Assembly (NCBI RefSeq): GCF_015547515.1
Contig: NZ_JADMVE010000005.1
Span: forward strand, 124,001 to 188,000
Direction of reading: 5' to 3'
Source of the DNA: Eubacterium sp. 1001713B170207_170306_E7
Lineage (GTDB): Bacteria > Bacillota > Clostridia > Eubacteriales > Eubacteriaceae
DNA: 64,000 nucleotides
The translations under genes and the position numbers were made by a program. Shown in pieces: positions 33,786 through 42,914 of the stretch. Numbering within the stretch: the stretch's first letter is position 1; the number at the start of each line of letters is the position of its first letter. Below the pieces are notes generated by a model, which was not told the DNA's origin, did not search any database, and saw only the letters and a list, made by a program, of their open reading frames with translations.

Positions 33786-35351
33786 ATGAAAGAAAAAAAA
33801 TATGTAGTAGGTATCGACTTAGGAACCACCAGCGCAAGAACCGTTGTGTTTGACTTTGACGGCAATGAAATCGGCTCAGGCCAGATCATGAACCCGCTGA
33901 CCTATCCGGCTCCCGGACGGCAGGAATGTGACGGCGATGAGCTCATCAAGCACTTATACCGCACCACCCGCCTTGCCATTGACAACAGCGGCGTTGACCC
34001 TGAAGAAATCGCGGCCATCAGCACAGACGTGTTCCGCTGCACCGTGGCTCTGCGCGACGAAAATGGCGGCTTCACCATGCCCATCATTATCTGGCAGGAC
34101 ATGCGCAGCGCTGAGATGATCCCTGAGGTTGAGCGCAAGCTCGTGGCGGCAGGCTTATCTGCCGATGAGCTGTACGACCGCTGCGGCATGCCCCTGGGCG
34201 GCGTCAACCCCCAGAGCAACCTTCAGTGGATTCTGAAAAACATGCCCGAAGCCTATGAAAAGGCAGCCACCATCCACACCATGATGGGGCTCGTCACCAA
34301 GGCCTACGGCGCGGACGATTATTACGATGACATCAACGATACCCCCTGGGTACAGCTCAACGGTCCGGACTTCCAGTACGACCCACAGATCTGCGCCGCC
34401 CTGGGTATTGATATTCATAAAATGGCGCCGCTGCGCCAGCCGGGCACCATCATCGGCAAGGTAACCGCTGAGGTTGCCGCGAGAACGGGCCTGGCCGAAG
34501 GCACCCCCATCGTCATGGGTACCGGCGACCAGCAGTCCGGCTGTCTGGGCTGCGGCTGCGTGCGCGAGGGCGTCGGCTATGCCTGCGGCGGTACTGCCGG
34601 TATCGTGGCCGGCAAGTCCTTTAACCTGCTGCGCGACCCGTCCAGAAGATGCTACGTTTTAGGCACACCCGACGGCGCATGGGTTATGGAAGGGGTTGCC
34701 AACGCTTCGGGCTCTGCCTTCAAATGGTTTAAAGAACAGTTCTGCGACGTTGAACAGCTCGCCGCCGAATCCCTCGACATCAGTGTTTACGACTTCCTGA
34801 CCTCTGTGGCCACCAAGTCGAACCCTGGGGCAAACGGCCTGTTCTTCCTGCCTTACTTCGCCGGCGCGGTTACGCCAAACCAGAACCCCAACGCCCGCGG
34901 TACCTATATCGGTATGACAGTGGGCCACACCAAGGAAGACTTTATCCGCGCGACCATGGAGGGTGTCAATTACGATATCCGCGACATGCTGGACGCCATG
35001 GTTGACGGCGGCGCTCCGGACTTTGACATGGTGCGCCTGACCGGCGGTATCTTCCGCTCAGAGCTCTGGTGCCAGATGCAGGCCGATATCTTCAACCGCT
35101 CCTGCGAGGTTGTCGCTGTGGAAGAAGCCACAGCCCTCGGCTGCGCCATGGTCGCCGCTGTCGGCGTCGGCATCTTCAAGGATTTTGAGGAAGCTGAAAA
35201 GCGCATGGTTAAAATCCGCCGGCGCTATGAACCGAATCCGGAAAACGTAAAACGCTACGAGGACGCCTTCCGTACCTGGCAGCAGGTTTACAAATCCCTG
35301 TCCACCGGCGCCTTTGACCAGGTGGTCGCTTTCCAGGATAAATACCGCTAA
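33786..35351 (+). CDS. FGGY-family carbohydrate kinase
   Basis: A 521-residue kinase of the FGGY family. The N-terminal phosphate-1 motif is VGIDLGTTSARTVVFD (about 8-23). The second lobe has GTGDQQSGCLGCG and the adenosine region VRLTGGIFRSELWCQMQAD. FGGY kinases phosphorylate glycerol, pentuloses, tetritols and related compounds; the substrate cannot be read here. It is the last gene of the first polyol operon, 56 bases after DUF1667. AAGGGG precedes the ATG. It is not a close copy of the kinase at 37651-39168, unlike the other duplicated genes. Confidence 0.85.
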   Translation: MKEKKYVVGIDLGTTSARTVVFDFDGNEIGSGQIMNPLTYPAPGRQECDGDELIKHLYRTTRLAIDNSGVDPEEIAAISTDVFRCTVALRDENGGFTMPIIIWQDMRSAEMIPEVERKLVAAGLSADELYDRCGMPLGGVNPQSNLQWILKNMPEAYEKAATIHTMMGLVTKAYGADDYYDDINDTPWVQLNGPDFQYDPQICAALGIDIHKMAPLRQPGTIIGKVTAEVAARTGLAEGTPIVMGTGDQQSGCLGCGCVREGVGYACGGTAGIVAGKSFNLLRDPSRRCYVLGTPDGAWVMEGVANASGSAFKWFKEQFCDVEQLAAESLDISVYDFLTSVATKSNPGANGLFFLPYFAGAVTPNQNPNARGTYIGMTVGHTKEDFIRATMEGVNYDIRDMLDAMVDGGAPDFDMVRLTGGIFRSELWCQMQADIFNRSCEVVAVEEATALGCAMVAAVGVGIFKDFEEAEKRMVKIRRRYEPNPENVKRYEDAFRTWQQVYKSLSTGAFDQVVAFQDKYR

Positions 35352-35394
35352 ACCCTCCCGAATATCATTGATCAAACTTATCTCCTGTCTTTTG

Positions 35395-35416
35395 AGAGCA
35401 GCCGCAAGGCTGCTCT
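35395..35416. terminator. intrinsic terminator between convergent genes
   Basis: AGAGCAGCC, GCAA loop, GGCTGCTCT, followed by TATTTATTT. It closes the first polyol operon. Confidence 0.75.
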
Positions 35417-35426
35417 TATTTATTTC

Positions 35427-36272
35427 TCAGGTCTTGTTCAGCGCCACCGCGATGCGGGACTTGTTCATCTCTTCAAAATACACATCCTCATTCTGCATAA
35501 AGGTCGCGATATAGAGAATATCAATGATGGTCAGCTGCACAATCCGCGAGGCCATGGCCTCAGAATGATATTTTTTATCATTGGTCGAGCTCAGCAGGTA
35601 AAGATCCGACAGCTTCGCCAGGCTTGAGTTGGCGTAGCTGGTCAGGCTGATAATTTTAGTGCCATTTTTCCGGGCAATGGAGACTGCGTTCAAAACCTCC
35701 TGGCTCTCTCCGGTGTGCGAAACCGCTATGAAAAGATCATCCGGTGTCGAATGCGCGCAGATAATATTCATCTGGTGCGGGTCGGGATGGCTGCACACAT
35801 TGATACCGATGTTGCCGAATTTATGCAGCGCGTCCTGGGAGATGGACGCAGAAGCGCCCACCCCGAAAAAGAGAACGCGCTTGGCCGCTGCCAGAAACTC
35901 AAGAAACTCGGCGATGGTTTCCTCACTCAAGGTCTGCTCCAGGTCATTGATGGCCGTGACATTGTGCTTGATGACCTTTTTCTTAATGGTGGCTAGGCCA
36001 TCCTCCTCACTCAGCTCTTCATTGAGGGTTTCTCCGGGCTTTTCCGTCAGTTCCTTTGCCAGGTTGATGCGGAAAACCTGGTAGGAATCGTATTCCAGCT
36101 TTTTAAGCAGCCGCATGACCGTTGTCTCACTGGTATCGCCCTTTCCGGCCAGCTCTGTGATGGACAGCAGCGTCACCTTCTCCGGTTCACATAGGATATA
36201 ATCCGCCAGCCGTTTCTGTGCTTTTGAAAAAGTATTGTATTTTATTCTGATATCTGATAAAAGAGATTTCAA
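35427..36272 (-). CDS. RpiR/MurR-family regulator with SIS domain (paralog)
   Basis: A 281-residue regulator, strikingly similar throughout to the one at 25543-26388. The helix-turn-helix contains KGDTSETTVMRLLKKLEYDS, and the SIS domain contains FFGVGASASISQDALHKFG and AVSHTGESQEV. The TTG at 36272 is chosen: AAAGGA and GGAGG lie ahead of it, the protein then begins KSLLSDIRIKYN in register with the paralog, and the lengths become identical. An ATG at 36290 lacks a ribosome site. It is divergent from the second polyol operon, which has a 44-base near-palindrome just after its promoter, the likely binding site. Confidence 0.88.
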   Translation of the reverse strand: MKSLLSDIRIKYNTFSKAQKRLADYILCEPEKVTLLSITELAGKGDTSETTVMRLLKKLEYDSYQVFRINLAKELTEKPGETLNEELSEEDGLATIKKKVIKHNVTAINDLEQTLSEETIAEFLEFLAAAKRVLFFGVGASASISQDALHKFGNIGINVCSHPDPHQMNIICAHSTPDDLFIAVSHTGESQEVLNAVSIARKNGTKIISLTSYANSSLAKLSDLYLLSSTNDKKYHSEAMASRIVQLTIIDILYIATFMQNEDVYFEEMNKSRIAVALNKT

Positions 36273-36410
36273 GGTATCCTTTACCTCCATTCTATATTTT
36301 ATTAATCTTTTTATTATTTTTATAAGATTGATTATACTTTATAATTTTGCTTTTGTAAAACGATAAAAAACGCAAAAAATTAATTAACAGAAAATTTTTT
36401 ACGCTTTTTG

Positions 36411-36439
36411 TTGACAACCTCAAAAAATCATGCTAGAAT
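36411..36439 (+). promoter_or_regulatory. sigma-A promoter of the second polyol operon
   Basis: TTGACA (36411-36416), 17 bases, TAGAAT (36434-36439). Confidence 0.78.
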
Positions 36440-36448
36440 AAGTTCAAA

Positions 36449-36492
36449 ATTTACGGTAAATAATTTACTTTAGTAAATAATAAACCGTAAAT
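36449..36492. promoter_or_regulatory. long near-perfect palindrome, candidate RpiR operator
   Basis: Two 21-base arms, 36449-36469 and 36472-36492, match as inverted repeats at 18 of 21 positions with a 2-base centre. Each arm begins ATTTACGGT and ends ATTTACT (read inward). It covers the start point region after the -10, a repressor position. Half-sites agree with the site at 26521-26537. Confidence 0.72.
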
Positions 36493-36528
36493 AACTTGAA
36501 CAAACTTTTTCATTTAAGGAGGATTATG

Positions 36529-37599
36529 ATGAAAGCAGTACGTATGTATAAACCCGGGGATTTAAGAGTCGAAGACGTGCCAAAACCAGAAATGATGGCC
36601 GACGAAGCCATGGTAAAGGTGAAAGCGGTCGGCCTCTGCGGTTCCGATATTCCGAGAGCGCTGGTCTACGGGGCGCATGTTTCTCCCATTACCATCGGCC
36701 ATGAGTTTTCCGGTGAAATCGAAGCGGTGGGCAAGGATGTCAAAAATTTCAAACCCGGCGACCGCGTTGTGGTGCCGCCGCTCATTCCATGCGGCGAATG
36801 TGAATGGTGCCAGAAGGGGATTTACTCCTTATGCGAAGATTATGACTACTATGGTTCAAGACGTGACGGCGCGCTGGCCGAATACGTATCTGTCAAAGAA
36901 TCCAACCTCTTAAAGGTTCCGGACAAGGTTTCCTTTGAGGACGCCGCAACCCTTGATCCCTGTGCAAACGCCTACCACGGCCTGACGCGCGGCAGCTTTA
37001 AAGCAGGCGACAGCGTCTGTGTTGTGGGTACTGGCCCCATCGGCTTATTTGCGGCGCAGTACGCCAAATTATACGGCGCTTCAAAGGTGATCGCCGTGGA
37101 CGTCTGGGATGAAAAGCTGGACATCGCCAAAAAGGTGGGCGCAGACGTAGTCATCAACTCCACCAAGGAGGACGCAGTGGAAGCGGTTCATCAGGCGACG
37201 GATGGCAAGGGGGCCAATATCGTCATTGACTTTTCCGGTGCGCCGGTCGCGCAGAAGCAGTGTATCTTAATGGCCAGCAAGATGGGCCGTGTGGTTTTCC
37301 TGGGCATTTCTCACAAAGGCCTGGATTTAAGCGAAAAAGAAGTGGACACCATCATGCGAAGCCAGCTGAGCGTTATCGGCTCATGGAACTCCTTCACCAA
37401 GCCCTATCCAGGTGAAGACTGGACCGAATCCTTAAAGGGCTTTGACGAAAAGGGCATGACCGCCAAAGATATCATCAGCCACCGTCTGCCACTGGACGAT
37501 GCGCCCGCTGTACTCGGCGAAATTGCCAAGGGCGGCTACTTCTACAATAAAGTTATGTTCTATCCTGACGGTTATGACGGGGATTTTGACACAGTTTAA
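36529..37599 (+). CDS. zinc-dependent polyol dehydrogenase (paralog)
   Basis: A 356-residue medium-chain dehydrogenase that repeats the protein at 26602-27654 with few changes. Catalytic zinc ligands are in GLCGSD and GHEF; the structural cysteines are in PCGECEWCQKGIYSLC; the Rossmann motif is GTGPIGLFAA. The stretch from the dimer-interface region SHKGLDLSEKEV to KPYPGEDW is identical. The two ends differ most. The second ATG at 36529 is chosen over the ATG at 36526 for ribosome-site spacing (AAGGAGG) and to match the paralog's MKAVRMYKPG start. It heads a three-gene operon with an FGGY kinase and DeoC. Confidence 0.86.
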   Translation: MKAVRMYKPGDLRVEDVPKPEMMADEAMVKVKAVGLCGSDIPRALVYGAHVSPITIGHEFSGEIEAVGKDVKNFKPGDRVVVPPLIPCGECEWCQKGIYSLCEDYDYYGSRRDGALAEYVSVKESNLLKVPDKVSFEDAATLDPCANAYHGLTRGSFKAGDSVCVVGTGPIGLFAAQYAKLYGASKVIAVDVWDEKLDIAKKVGADVVINSTKEDAVEAVHQATDGKGANIVIDFSGAPVAQKQCILMASKMGRVVFLGISHKGLDLSEKEVDTIMRSQLSVIGSWNSFTKPYPGEDWTESLKGFDEKGMTAKDIISHRLPLDDAPAVLGEIAKGGYFYNKVMFYPDGYDGDFDTV

Positions 37600-37650
37600 T
37601 ACCATCTGTTTTTAAAATAAATCTATAGGGAATTTAAGAGGAGAATCATT

Positions 37651-39168
37651 ATGTACGAAGCTCAATATTTTATGGGAGTCGACACTGGAACACAGAGTGT
37701 GCGTGTCGTTGTTGCAGATATCAGCGGAAATATCGTCGCCAGTGACGAACAGGTTTATGAAACCTATTATCCGCAGCCCGGCTGGGCTGAACAGAAGCCC
37801 GCGGACTGGTGGAGCTGTTTTAACAAAGCGGTTGAAAATGTGACCAAAAGCTTGTCAATGGGTATCCGCTACAGCATCAAATCCGTCAGTGTCTGCTCAA
37901 CCTCATCCACGGTTCTGGCCGTCGATGAGCAGGGGAATCCGATGATGGACGCCATCATGTGGATGGATACCCGCGCGGTTAAGGAAATGGAAAAAATCAA
38001 CGCCACTGCCGATCCGGTGCTGGAATACTGCGGCGGGGAAGACTCCGTTGAATGGATGATCCCCAAAACACTCTGGATCAAAAACAACAAGCCGGAAATC
38101 TACAAGGACAGCTACAAGATCATCGAGCAGCTGGACTGGATGAACTATCAGCTCTGCGGCACCTTTGCCACCTCCATCTGCCAGGCTGCCTGCAAATGGA
38201 ATTATGTATCCTGCGAGGGCGGCTGGAACGGCGAATTTTTCAAAAAAATTGGCCTGGAGGATTACGAGGAAAAGCTCGTCACTGATGTCCGGCGTCTCGG
38301 CGAAGAACTGGGGAAAATCGACCCGGCCTTCGCGGAAAAATATGACTTGAATCCAGATATGACCGTCGTACAGGGGGGCATCGACGCCCACATCGGCATG
38401 CTGGGCCTGGGCGTTGCAAGACCGGGAAAAATGGCCATGATCATGGGCACCAGCTTTGTGCAGCTCGCCTTTGCCAATGCCGATGAAAAGCTGAAGCTGG
38501 ACGGCATCTGGGGGCCTTACAACGAACCGGTTGTGCCAAACGCGTGGCTGCTGGAGGGTGGTCAGATTTCTGCCGGCTCCATTGTCAAATGGTTCATGCG
38601 TGAGTTTGACCTGAACAAAATGGAAAACCCCTATGCTTTCATGAATGAACAGGTCGAAAAAATCGCGCCCGGCTCAGACGGCCTGGTGGCTCTGGATTTC
38701 TTCCAGGGAAACCGCACGCCCTACAAAGATCCAAACGCAAAGGGCGTTATCTACGGCCTTACCTTAAGCCACACCAAGGCGCACATCTACCGCGCTTTAC
38801 TGGAATCCGTTGCCCTGGGCACAAAAAACATCATTGACAACTTTGAAAAACAGGGCTGTCCGGTGGATATGGTTGTTGGCTGCGGCGGCGTCACCAAGGA
38901 CGCCACCTGGATGCAGATCATTGCAGACGCTACAGGCAAGCCCATCATCGTTACCGTTGACCCGAGCGCCGGCGCCCTGGGCTGTACCATCGTTGCCGCT
39001 GTGGGCGCAAAGGCCTACCCGGATTTCGAGCAGGCCACCAAGGGTATGGTTAAGGAAGCCTACACCGTTACCCCAAACCCGGACGTCTACGACGATTACC
39101 AGAAGGTATTCGATACCTATGTTGAATTATATGAAGAACTAAAAGGCACCATGTCTAAAGAAAGATAG
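37651..39168 (+). CDS. FGGY-family carbohydrate kinase (xylulokinase/ribulokinase-like)
   Basis: A 505-residue FGGY kinase. The N-terminal motif is MGVDTGTQSVRVVVAD (about 8-23). Other family markers are GWAEQKPADWW, the WMDTRA loop, QGGIDAHIGMLGLG and the GCGGVTKDATWMQIIAD adenosine site. The GWAEQ..DWW element is typical of xylulokinase/ribulokinase-type members. It is only distantly like the kinase at 33786-35351, so the two polyol operons probably accept different sugars or polyols. AGAGGAGAATC precedes the ATG. Confidence 0.85.
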   Translation: MYEAQYFMGVDTGTQSVRVVVADISGNIVASDEQVYETYYPQPGWAEQKPADWWSCFNKAVENVTKSLSMGIRYSIKSVSVCSTSSTVLAVDEQGNPMMDAIMWMDTRAVKEMEKINATADPVLEYCGGEDSVEWMIPKTLWIKNNKPEIYKDSYKIIEQLDWMNYQLCGTFATSICQAACKWNYVSCEGGWNGEFFKKIGLEDYEEKLVTDVRRLGEELGKIDPAFAEKYDLNPDMTVVQGGIDAHIGMLGLGVARPGKMAMIMGTSFVQLAFANADEKLKLDGIWGPYNEPVVPNAWLLEGGQISAGSIVKWFMREFDLNKMENPYAFMNEQVEKIAPGSDGLVALDFFQGNRTPYKDPNAKGVIYGLTLSHTKAHIYRALLESVALGTKNIIDNFEKQGCPVDMVVGCGGVTKDATWMQIIADATGKPIIVTVDPSAGALGCTIVAAVGAKAYPDFEQATKGMVKEAYTVTPNPDVYDDYQKVFDTYVELYEELKGTMSKER

Positions 39169-39181
39169 AGGAACTGACAAA

Positions 39182-39847
<666 letters not shown>

Positions 39848-39869
39848 AAAAAGAAAAACTTCAGGCATC

Positions 39870-39900
39870 AAAAGCCCCGCTTTTCACAAGCGGGGCTTTT
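39870..39900. terminator. bidirectional intrinsic terminator
   Basis: AAAAGCCCCGCTT (39870-39882) pairs perfectly with AAGCGGGGCTTTT (39888-39900); five-base loop. Confidence 0.88.
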
Positions 39901-39958
39901 GTATCTAAGTGGTTTAAGTTGGGTGTATTAACGAGTTGGTTTATTTTTTAATGAGGAT

Positions 39959-41182
39959 TTATTCAACCAGTCCTTCTAGCCCTTCCATGGAGATATTTTC
40001 GGTCAGGGTTTTCTGGACTTCGTTGTTTTTGATGTAGAGGACCGCCGGCACTTCGGAGATGCCCAAACGTCTGGCGATGCCGTCGGATTTATAGATGTCC
40101 ACATTGGTGACGTGGAGATCGGCCGCGTGCTTTTCCTGGAAGGCTTCAACCGTGGTCATGAGCTCGCGGCATTTGGGGTCTACCGCGTTCCAAACATAAA
40201 CGACGGAGGGTTCGCCATTGTTGAGTACCTGGTTTTCAAAGACTTCCAGCTCGGAGATATATTTTTCTGCGCCGTAGCCGGCAATGGCACCGTCGCCTAC
40301 GGCGGTGGCAACCTGTTTTAAGAATTTGTCGCGGACATCGCCTGCGGCCAGAACGCCGGGCACCTTGGTTTCCATACGTTCGTTGGTAATGAGGTAGCCG
40401 CCGCGGTTCATGTCCAGGATATCCTTAAACCATTCGGTATTGGGCAGATAGCCGATAAAGAGGAAGCAGGTATCCACCTTGACGGGGATAGATTCCTGGG
40501 TTTTGATATTTTTCAGCACAACGGTATCCAGGTGCCCGTCACCCTCAAAGCGTTCGGCCACGGTATTCCAGATAAATTCCATCTTGGGATTTTCAAGCGC
40601 CTGGGCCTTGGCGATCTCGTTGCAGTCCATTTTGCCTTCCTCATGCATGACGGAAACGATGACCTTATCCGCAAACTTGGTCAGGAAGGTGCCTTCCTCG
40701 ATGGCGGCGTCGCCGCTGCCGATGACCATGACCGTCTTGCCGGTGTTGGCGGCCGCGTCGCAGGTCGCGCAGAAGGAGATTCCCTTATCGTAGAGATATT
40801 TATCTTCATTTTCAGCGCCGGTCAGCCGCGGCTTTCCGCCGGTAGCCACAATGACCACCTTGGCCTCAAAGCGGTTTCTGAAGGTTTCGACTACCTTGGT
40901 TTCACCGGAGAAATCCACGGAGCGCACATCGGTCAGCTTGAACTTCACACCGAATTTTTTGGCCTGCTCGTGGAACAAGTCCATGAGGCCCAGGCCGCTC
41001 GCGCCTTCGGGGAACCCGGGATAGTTTTCAATTTCACTGGTATAGGTTGCCAGGCCGCCCACCAGGGCTTTTTCGATCAGCAAGGTTTTGAGCCGGGCGC
41101 GCCCGCAGTAGATCCCCGCGGTCAGGCCAGCGGCACCGCCGCCGATTATTACAACATCATATTGCTCTGTTTTCTTATTCAT
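39959..41182 (-). CDS. thioredoxin-reductase-like flavoprotein with degenerate C-terminal thioredoxin domain
   Basis: A 407-residue protein. Residues about 8-310 are a thioredoxin-reductase fold: FAD motif VVIIGGGAAGLTAG, the redox pair Cys138-Ala-Thr-Cys141 (SFCATCDAA), NAD(P) motif VMVIGSGDAAIEEG and the second FAD motif GVLAAGDVRDKF. Residues about 315-407 are thioredoxin-like (YVWNAVDPKCRELM, VPAVLYIKNN), but only the second active-site cysteine is present (WNAVDPKC instead of WCxxC). It is the last gene of a leftward sulfur operon with two YeeE-type transporter halves and TusA. It may reduce a persulfide or sulfur carrier. AGGAGTATGG precedes the ATG. Confidence 0.82.
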   Translation of the reverse strand: MNKKTEQYDVVIIGGGAAGLTAGIYCGRARLKTLLIEKALVGGLATYTSEIENYPGFPEGASGLGLMDLFHEQAKKFGVKFKLTDVRSVDFSGETKVVETFRNRFEAKVVIVATGGKPRLTGAENEDKYLYDKGISFCATCDAAANTGKTVMVIGSGDAAIEEGTFLTKFADKVIVSVMHEEGKMDCNEIAKAQALENPKMEFIWNTVAERFEGDGHLDTVVLKNIKTQESIPVKVDTCFLFIGYLPNTEWFKDILDMNRGGYLITNERMETKVPGVLAAGDVRDKFLKQVATAVGDGAIAGYGAEKYISELEVFENQVLNNGEPSVVYVWNAVDPKCRELMTTVEAFQEKHAADLHVTNVDIYKSDGIARRLGISEVPAVLYIKNNEVQKTLTENISMEGLEGLVE

Positions 41183-41206
41183 TCCATACTCCTAATTGTT
41201 TGCAGT

Positions 41207-41755
41207 TTACATAAAATATTTTGCCAGCAGCTTGCTGCCGATAAAGGCGCCGACCATTAAGAAGGCAGCGAAAATCCAACCGGAAAGGGACAGGGAAGAA
41301 ATTCCGCTGTACAGCGCTCCGATATTACAGCCGTGAGCCATTCTTGCGCCATAGCCCATGAGCAGCCCGCCTAAAACAGCAGCCACGACCTGGCGGATGG
41401 ATTTGATTTTTTTGATTTTAAACTGTGATGCGTAGAGCGTGGCCAGCAAAGCCCCGATGATGATCCCGATGTTCCGGATTGAACCACCGTCGTGCAGGAA
41501 ACCTGCGGCCAGGGTATGCTGCGCCTTTTCACCGGCAAAATAAGCCCAGGAGCTCACATCCCCGCCAAGGCCCTGGTAAATCCAGGCGCCCCAGTCCGCA
41601 AAGGCGCTGGTAACGCCCCAGGCACTGCCGAGGGACGCCAGGTGCGCGATCTGGAAAACAGACAGGAGCACCGCTCCGGCCACATAGGTCAAAGGCTCTT
41701 TCATCAATTTTTTATAAAAATCATTTTTACTGAGCTTTTGAAAAAATTCTTTCAC
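41207..41755 (-). CDS. YeeE/YedE-family sulfur transporter, C-terminal-half type
   Basis: A 182-residue membrane protein with about four or five helices. The motif YGARMAHGCNIGALYSGI matches the C-terminal conserved cysteine motif of YeeE/YedE (TsuA) proteins, which take up thiosulfate or another sulfur compound. At half the usual length (about 350) it is only one half of a TsuA-like transporter; the other half is at 42053-42736, and tusA sits between them. The start is a GTG at 41755 with GGGGGAGGTTG upstream. The two halves probably assemble together. Confidence 0.8.
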   Translation of the reverse strand: MKEFFQKLSKNDFYKKLMKEPLTYVAGAVLLSVFQIAHLASLGSAWGVTSAFADWGAWIYQGLGGDVSSWAYFAGEKAQHTLAAGFLHDGGSIRNIGIIIGALLATLYASQFKIKKIKSIRQVVAAVLGGLLMGYGARMAHGCNIGALYSGISSLSLSGWIFAAFLMVGAFIGSKLLAKYFM

Positions 41756-41781
41756 AATAACAACCTCCCCCTCATATTGGG

Positions 41782-42009
41782 TTATTTGGTTTTTTCAATC
41801 ACAACTTCCCATTCACCGTCGTCCACTTCTTCAATTTCGACGTTATGGCCCTGGGCGCGCGCCCATTCCGGTACATTTTTCATGGCACAGCTGTGGTCGA
41901 TGGCGACGATTAACAGATCGCCGACACTCAATTTTGCCAGTTCCTTTTCGGTTTTCATCAGTGGCACTGGACAGGCTTCACCTAAACAATCTAACGTATA
42001 TTCACTCAT
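41782..42009 (-). CDS. TusA-family sulfur carrier
   Basis: A 75-residue TusA protein with the CPxP signature (CLGEACPVPLM, catalytic Cys13, preceded by Cys8). TusA proteins accept sulfur as a persulfide on this cysteine and pass it on. The position between two halves of a YeeE-type transporter fits known YeeE-YeeD pairs, in which a TusA-like protein is needed for thiosulfate uptake. AAAGGAGAAATT precedes the ATG. A second TusA is at 43804-44019. Confidence 0.88.
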   Translation of the reverse strand: MSEYTLDCLGEACPVPLMKTEKELAKLSVGDLLIVAIDHSCAMKNVPEWARAQGHNVEIEEVDDGEWEVVIEKTK

Positions 42010-42052
42010 TTTAATTTCTCCTTTTTCTTATCATCTGATTTTTGAATTCCAA

Positions 42053-42736
42053 TTAATCCGCTGTTCCCATCTTCTTTTTCTGCCACTGCCTGGCGGCAAT
42101 GTACAGCAGAAGAATAATCAATCCCTGGACGACCAAAGCGCCGAACCAGCCAAACACATCCGGTAAAAAGATTTTTGGGGCATTGACGTTAAAGACACCG
42201 TCCCAGAATCCCATGTCGTGAGCGCCCCAGAAGGAACCGACCACGAAAAACACCAAAGCCAGCATCTGCATGGTGAACCCTTCACCGACACGCATCAGCG
42301 TTCCGGAAGCACAGCCCCCGGCGATGACCATGCCGATACCGAAGAATATCGCCCCCAGCGCCAGTGGCAGGCTGATGGGCGCTACTGAACTCATGCCCGG
42401 TATTTCCTGACCATTGAGGTAAGCGCCGTACTTGATGGCGGTAAAGCCAATGGTCGTTACCGCAAAGGCGATGAGTACCGCCCGGGTCAGTGAGGTGCTC
42501 CCCGTAAGGCTTGGGTCACGCACCGACGCGGTAAAGCAGAAGCGCGCCCGCTGAAGGATAAACCCAAAGCAGAGCCCGATGATCCAGTATACCGGCAGTT
42601 TTTCGCTCCCCAGGCCGAGGTAGACGCCCGCGGCCACGACTAAAATCGTTACCACAATGGCAATGGGTATCTGGTTCTTTTTCGGCTTCCTTGGCGCACG
42701 TGTCCTGGTAGACCGCTGAATTTTTTCTTCTTCCAA
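42053..42736 (-). CDS. YeeE/YedE-family sulfur transporter, N-terminal-half type
   Basis: A 227-residue membrane protein starting with a basic cytoplasmic stretch (residues 1-22), then about five helices. Conserved motifs are GFILQRARFCF (about 62-72) and VIAGGCASGTLMRVGEG, which carry the N-terminal and middle cysteines of the TsuA family. It is the first gene of the operon transporter-tusA-transporter-flavoprotein. The start is TTG at 42736, supported by GGAGGGGAAAGG; no ATG fits. The gene is divergent from a LysR regulator. Confidence 0.8.
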   Translation of the reverse strand: MEEEKIQRSTRTRAPRKPKKNQIPIAIVVTILVVAAGVYLGLGSEKLPVYWIIGLCFGFILQRARFCFTASVRDPSLTGSTSLTRAVLIAFAVTTIGFTAIKYGAYLNGQEIPGMSSVAPISLPLALGAIFFGIGMVIAGGCASGTLMRVGEGFTMQMLALVFFVVGSFWGAHDMGFWDGVFNVNAPKIFLPDVFGWFGALVVQGLIILLLYIAARQWQKKKMGTAD

Positions 42737-42783
42737 ATCCTTTCCCCTCCTTTGTTAAAAAACTATCAACTTTTGATGATTCC

Positions 42784-42789
42784 ATTATA
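42784..42789 (-). promoter_or_regulatory. probable -10 of the sulfur operon
   Basis: TATAAT on the minus strand (42789-42784), 48 bases ahead of the TTG start; the -35 region is weak (TATTCA), as is usual for a LysR-activated promoter. Confidence 0.4.
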
Positions 42790-42914
42790 GCACCTCATCA
42801 GTAATTTGAATAACATCGAAAAACGATTCAGCATAAGAAAAACTGATGGCAGAAATTCATCACCTTGTTCCTGTTCTGTGATATACTGTAATCAATCACA
42901 AAGGAGGCGAGAGG

